DNA from: CAYLGY01 sp964383325
Lineage (GTDB): Bacteria; Pseudomonadota; Alphaproteobacteria; Rhizobiales; Rhizobiaceae
Reading direction: 5' to 3'
DNA length: 32,188 nucleotides
NCBI GenBank assembly: GCA_964383325.1
Contig: CAYLGY010000023.1
Span: forward strand, 1-32,188
Below the pieces are notes generated by a model. It had not been told where the DNA came from. It saw nothing but the letters and a program-made list of their open reading frames with translations, and made no database searches. Of the stretch, positions 30,243 through 32,188 are shown piece after piece; within the stretch, counting starts at the first letter, position 1; every line of letters begins with the position of its first letter. Position numbers and translations under genes: made by a program.

Positions 30243-30653
30243 TCAGCTCCGCTTGGCCAACAAATCGCGAATTTCCGTGAGAAGGGCGATATCGGCTGGC
30301 GGTGCGGCCGGCGCGGGTGGCGCTTCGCGCCGGATCTTGTTCACCAGCTTGATCATGAGAAAGATGATCCAGGCGAGAATCAGGAAATTCAGCACGACGG
30401 TAACGAAACTGCCATAGGCAAGGACGGCGCCTTGCTGGCGCGCTGCCTCCAGTGTCGAAGCGTTTACGTCCGGACTGAGCGGCAGGAAATAATTGCTGAA
30501 ATCGAAGCCGCCGAAGATGGCGCCAACGATTGGCATGATGATGTCGTCGGTAAGCGAGGTTACGATCAGGCCAAACGCGCCGCCGATAATCACACCCACA
30601 GCGAGGTCCATGACATTGCCTCGCGCAATGAATTCCTTGAATTCGTTGAGCAT
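30243..30653 (-). CDS. mscL: large-conductance mechanosensitive channel
   Basis: MscL opens under membrane tension and releases solutes during hypo-osmotic shock. The 136-residue protein has the amphipathic N-terminus MLNEFKEFIARGNVMDLAVG, TM1 (about 14-42, glycine-rich pore helix with VIIGGAFGLIVTSL), a periplasmic loop, TM2 (about 78-104) and a C-terminal helix (ALLTEIRDLL) forming the cytoplasmic bundle. ATG 30653 is preceded by GGGAAGGAAGGGAAGAG, an unusually strong purine-rich ribosome-binding region. It diverges from infA across 220 bases and is not operonic with any other gene here. Confidence 0.97.
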   Translation of the reverse strand: MLNEFKEFIARGNVMDLAVGVIIGGAFGLIVTSLTDDIIMPIVGAIFGGFDFSNYFLPLSPDVNASTLEAARQQGAVLAYGSFVTVVLNFLILAWIIFLMIKLVNKIRREAPPAPAAPPADIALLTEIRDLLAKRS

Positions 30654-30794
30654 CTCTTCCCTTCCTTCCCGCGGCCGGATAATCATGCCTTGATTCGGCC
30701 CGCAGGAAGAGAATATCAGCACAATACGTTGTCGGGAACGGGTTGTCGCAGGCCCGGTCAGGGAGTTTTTCGCCGCAATCGTGGAAGATGCCTG

Positions 30795-30821
30795 TTGTAG
30801 GTGGCCACGATGGCATATAGA
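30795..30821 (+). promoter_or_regulatory. possible promoter for infA
   Basis: TTGTAG (30795-30800) and TATAGA (30816-30821) are separated by 15 bases, shorter than ideal. Transcription would start about 45 bases before the infA ATG. It is the best candidate between the divergent mscL and infA genes. Confidence 0.35.
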
Positions 30822-30873
30822 TTGCGCGTCAAGATGCGCCGCGGGGTTGCGCGCGAAGTCACGAAGGACTGGA

Positions 30874-31092
30874 ATGCCGAAGGAAGAAGTACTCGAATTT
30901 CCGGGTGTGGTTACGGAACTGCTGCCCAATGCCATGTTCCGGGTCAAGCTCGAGAACGATCATGAGATCATTGCGCATACTGCCGGACGCATGCGCAAGA
31001 ACCGGATTCGCGTCCTTACCGGCGACAAGGTGCTGGTAGAAATGACGCCCTATGATCTGAGCAAGGGCCGGATCACCTATCGCTTCAAGTAG
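30874..31092 (+). CDS. infA: translation initiation factor IF-1
   Basis: IF-1 binds the A site of the 30S subunit and helps initiator tRNA selection. The 72-residue protein is a single OB fold: MPKEEVLEFPGVVTELLPN at the start, then FRVKLEN, IAHTAGRMRKNRIRVL and the ending DLSKGRITYRFK, all typical; this matches the standard length exactly. ATG 30874 follows AAGGA by six to seven bases. The frame upstream is open from 30781 but lacks similarity. maf follows after 44 bases and yacG after that, an order shared with other rhizobia. The linker to maf contains a GGGCGC-GG-GCGCCC palindrome without a T tract. Confidence 0.98.
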   Translation: MPKEEVLEFPGVVTELLPNAMFRVKLENDHEIIAHTAGRMRKNRIRVLTGDKVLVEMTPYDLSKGRITYRFK

Positions 31093-31136
31093 TTTTTTCA
31101 GGGCGCGGGCGCCCGTCGCTTTGGACTGCCGATCGC

Positions 31137-31769
31137 ATGAGTATCGTTCAGAAGCTTGTCCTGGCATCGGGCTCGCCACGACGGGTGGAATTGCTGCAAC
31201 AGGCGGGGATCGAGCCTGATCGCCTGGTCCCGGCGGATGTCGACGAGACGCCTGAACGTTCGGAGCATGCCCGGTCGCTGGCAAAGCGATTGTCACGAGC
31301 CAAGGCCGTCCGGGCGCTGACCGTGCTGCGCAGCGAGACCGCGGCGGAAGGATGCTACATTCTGGCTGCCGATACGGTTGTGTCGGTCGGCCGCCGGATC
31401 CTGCCGAAGGCGAACCTGCTCGATGAGGCGGCAAACTGTCTGCGGCTGCTATCCGGCCGGTCGCATCGGGTCTATACCGGCATCTGCCTGATCACGCCCG
31501 ATGGCAAGATCCGTCAGCGGCTGGTGGAATCGCGTGTGCGCTTCAAGCGCCTGTCGCGCGAGGAACTGGAAGCCTATCTCGCCTCCGGCGAGTGGCGCGG
31601 CAAGGCAGGAGGCTATGCGATTCAGGGGCTGGCCGGCACGTTCGTGGTCAAGCTGGTCGGCTCTTATACCAATATTGTCGGACTGCCGCTGCATGAAACG
31701 GTGAACCTGCTCGAAGGCGAAGGATACCGCGTCTATCTGAACTGGGTTTCCGGCCGTCAGGCCGTATGA
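31137..31769 (+). CDS. maf: Maf-like nucleotide pyrophosphatase
   Basis: Maf proteins hydrolyse non-canonical or methylated nucleoside triphosphates (dTTP/UTP or m7GTP types), acting in house-cleaning and sometimes cell-division arrest. The 210-residue protein has the nucleotide-binding LASGSPRRVELL (9-20), AADTVVSVG near 77 and GKAGGYAIQG near 156 with the following NIVGLPLHET. These are the family signatures. I cannot tell the subclass from sequence alone. It sits between infA and yacG on the same strand. Start ATG 31137. Confidence 0.94.
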   Translation: MSIVQKLVLASGSPRRVELLQQAGIEPDRLVPADVDETPERSEHARSLAKRLSRAKAVRALTVLRSETAAEGCYILAADTVVSVGRRILPKANLLDEAANCLRLLSGRSHRVYTGICLITPDGKIRQRLVESRVRFKRLSREELEAYLASGEWRGKAGGYAIQGLAGTFVVKLVGSYTNIVGLPLHETVNLLEGEGYRVYLNWVSGRQAV

Positions 31770-31788
31770 GGGCGGCGGGAGAGAATCG

Positions 31789-31983
31789 ATGATGAGCGAG
31801 GACAAGGTAACGCAGCTTCGTCCGAAGGTCCCGTGCCCGGAATGTGGCCAGCCTTCCGAACAGGATACCTTTCCCTTCTGCTCGCGTCGCTGCAAGAATC
31901 TGGATCTCAATCGTTGGCTCAGCGGCGCCTATGTGCTTCCTCCGGCCGAAGATGACGAGAAGCCGAATCCGGATCAGCACTGA
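31789..31983 (+). CDS. yacG: DNA gyrase inhibitor YacG (zinc ribbon)
   Basis: This 64-residue zinc protein has the four cysteine ligands C16, C19 (PCPECG), C31 and C35 (CSRRC) and the following KNLDLNRWLSGAYVLP. YacG binds GyrB and inhibits DNA gyrase in E. coli. The product here is close to the family length and the zinc site is intact. The start could be ATG 31789 or 31792; GGGAGAG lies just upstream. It is 19 bases downstream of maf, so the infA-maf-yacG order would be one operon. The tRNA-Phe gene follows. Confidence 0.96.
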   Translation: MMSEDKVTQLRPKVPCPECGQPSEQDTFPFCSRRCKNLDLNRWLSGAYVLPPAEDDEKPNPDQH

Positions 31984-32030
31984 TCGGTCAGATCGCGGAT
32001 GAATTCCTCGCTAGGGTCGCAAGTGAACGC

Positions 32031-32058
32031 TGGACAGAGCCAACTGTCGTGCTATAAC
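32031..32058 (+). promoter_or_regulatory. promoter for tRNA-Phe
   Basis: TGGACA (32031-32036) and TATAAC (32053-32058) are 16 bases apart. Transcription would start near 32065, giving a leader of about 50 bases before the mature tRNA 5' end, to be removed by RNase P. Confidence 0.55.
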
Positions 32059-32116
32059 CCGGCTCGCCTCTGCGGATCGAGCATTTGCCTCGCAGCGATT
32101 CGTCCGGAGGAGAAAG

Positions 32117-32188
<72 letters not shown>

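Noticed and set aside
31093..31114. T6 run and GGGCGC-GG-GCGCCC palindrome between infA and maf, considered as a terminator
   Set aside because: On the plus strand the T run precedes the stem instead of following it, and on the minus strand it reads as A. Maf and yacG appear to continue the operon.

Overview
The window reads as a continuous stretch of a GC-rich alphaproteobacterial chromosome, most likely from the order Hyphomicrobiales (Rhizobiales). This is an inference from gene families and gene order. The infA-maf-yacG-tRNA-Phe string, the cluster of N-formylglutamate amidohydrolase, DUF1244, DUF1036 and pyk, the rsmE-gshA pair, and the 41-residue L36 protein are arrangements I associate with that order. 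By eye the GC content is in the low-to-mid 60s percent (not computed). Genes are tightly packed, with many 4- to 11-base overlaps. I found no insertion sequence, integrase, prophage gene or CRISPR array, so this looks like core rather than accessory DNA.

Layout. 1-4175 (minus): a translationally coupled operon of ABC ATPase, 10-TM FtsX-type permease and secreted lipocalin-like protein, ending beside a long interrupted palindrome at the window edge. 4220-6371: fumC (minus) diverges from rpe (plus). 6377-9277 (minus): polA, whose proofreading domain has lost all four catalytic acidic positions. 9278-9599: the only gap over 300 bases. It holds a GTTAC-N6-GTAAC palindrome, then three consecutive hairpins with C-rich loops, the last followed by a T tract (a probable small RNA), then a promoter for the next gene. 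9615-13869 (plus): M20 dipeptidase coupled to a short RNase D, then a class A penicillin-binding protein preceded by a TTAA-N7-TTAA (CtrA-type) site.

13877-19631 (minus): a probable 2-hydroxyacid oxidation operon, read as a 46-residue hydrophobic peptide, lldD, glcD, glcE, a small COG3671-type membrane protein and glcF. It would feed electrons from L-lactate and glycolate to the respiratory chain. 19800-22022 (plus): rsmE and gshA. 22036-25330: a DUF937-like protein diverges from an AsmA-family protein, whose 3' end overlaps the convergent msrA. 25380-26948 (minus): a small membrane protein, DUF1244 and N-formylglutamate amidohydrolase. 27071-28959 (plus): DUF1036 coupled to pyruvate kinase.

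28960-32188: a signal-peptide TPR protein, rpmJ with a near-consensus promoter, mscL, then infA, maf, yacG and the start of tRNA-Phe, which is cut by the window end just before its discriminator base. Functionally the window mixes central carbon metabolism (fumC, rpe, pyk, lldD/glcDEF), envelope work (FtsX transporter, PBP1A, AsmA, mscL), DNA and RNA maintenance (polA, rnd, rsmE, yacG, maf), thiol and oxidative defence (gshA, msrA) and translation (rpmJ, infA, tRNA-Phe). The most unusual features are the three-hairpin RNA candidate at about 9411-9543 and the degenerate exonuclease domain of PolA.
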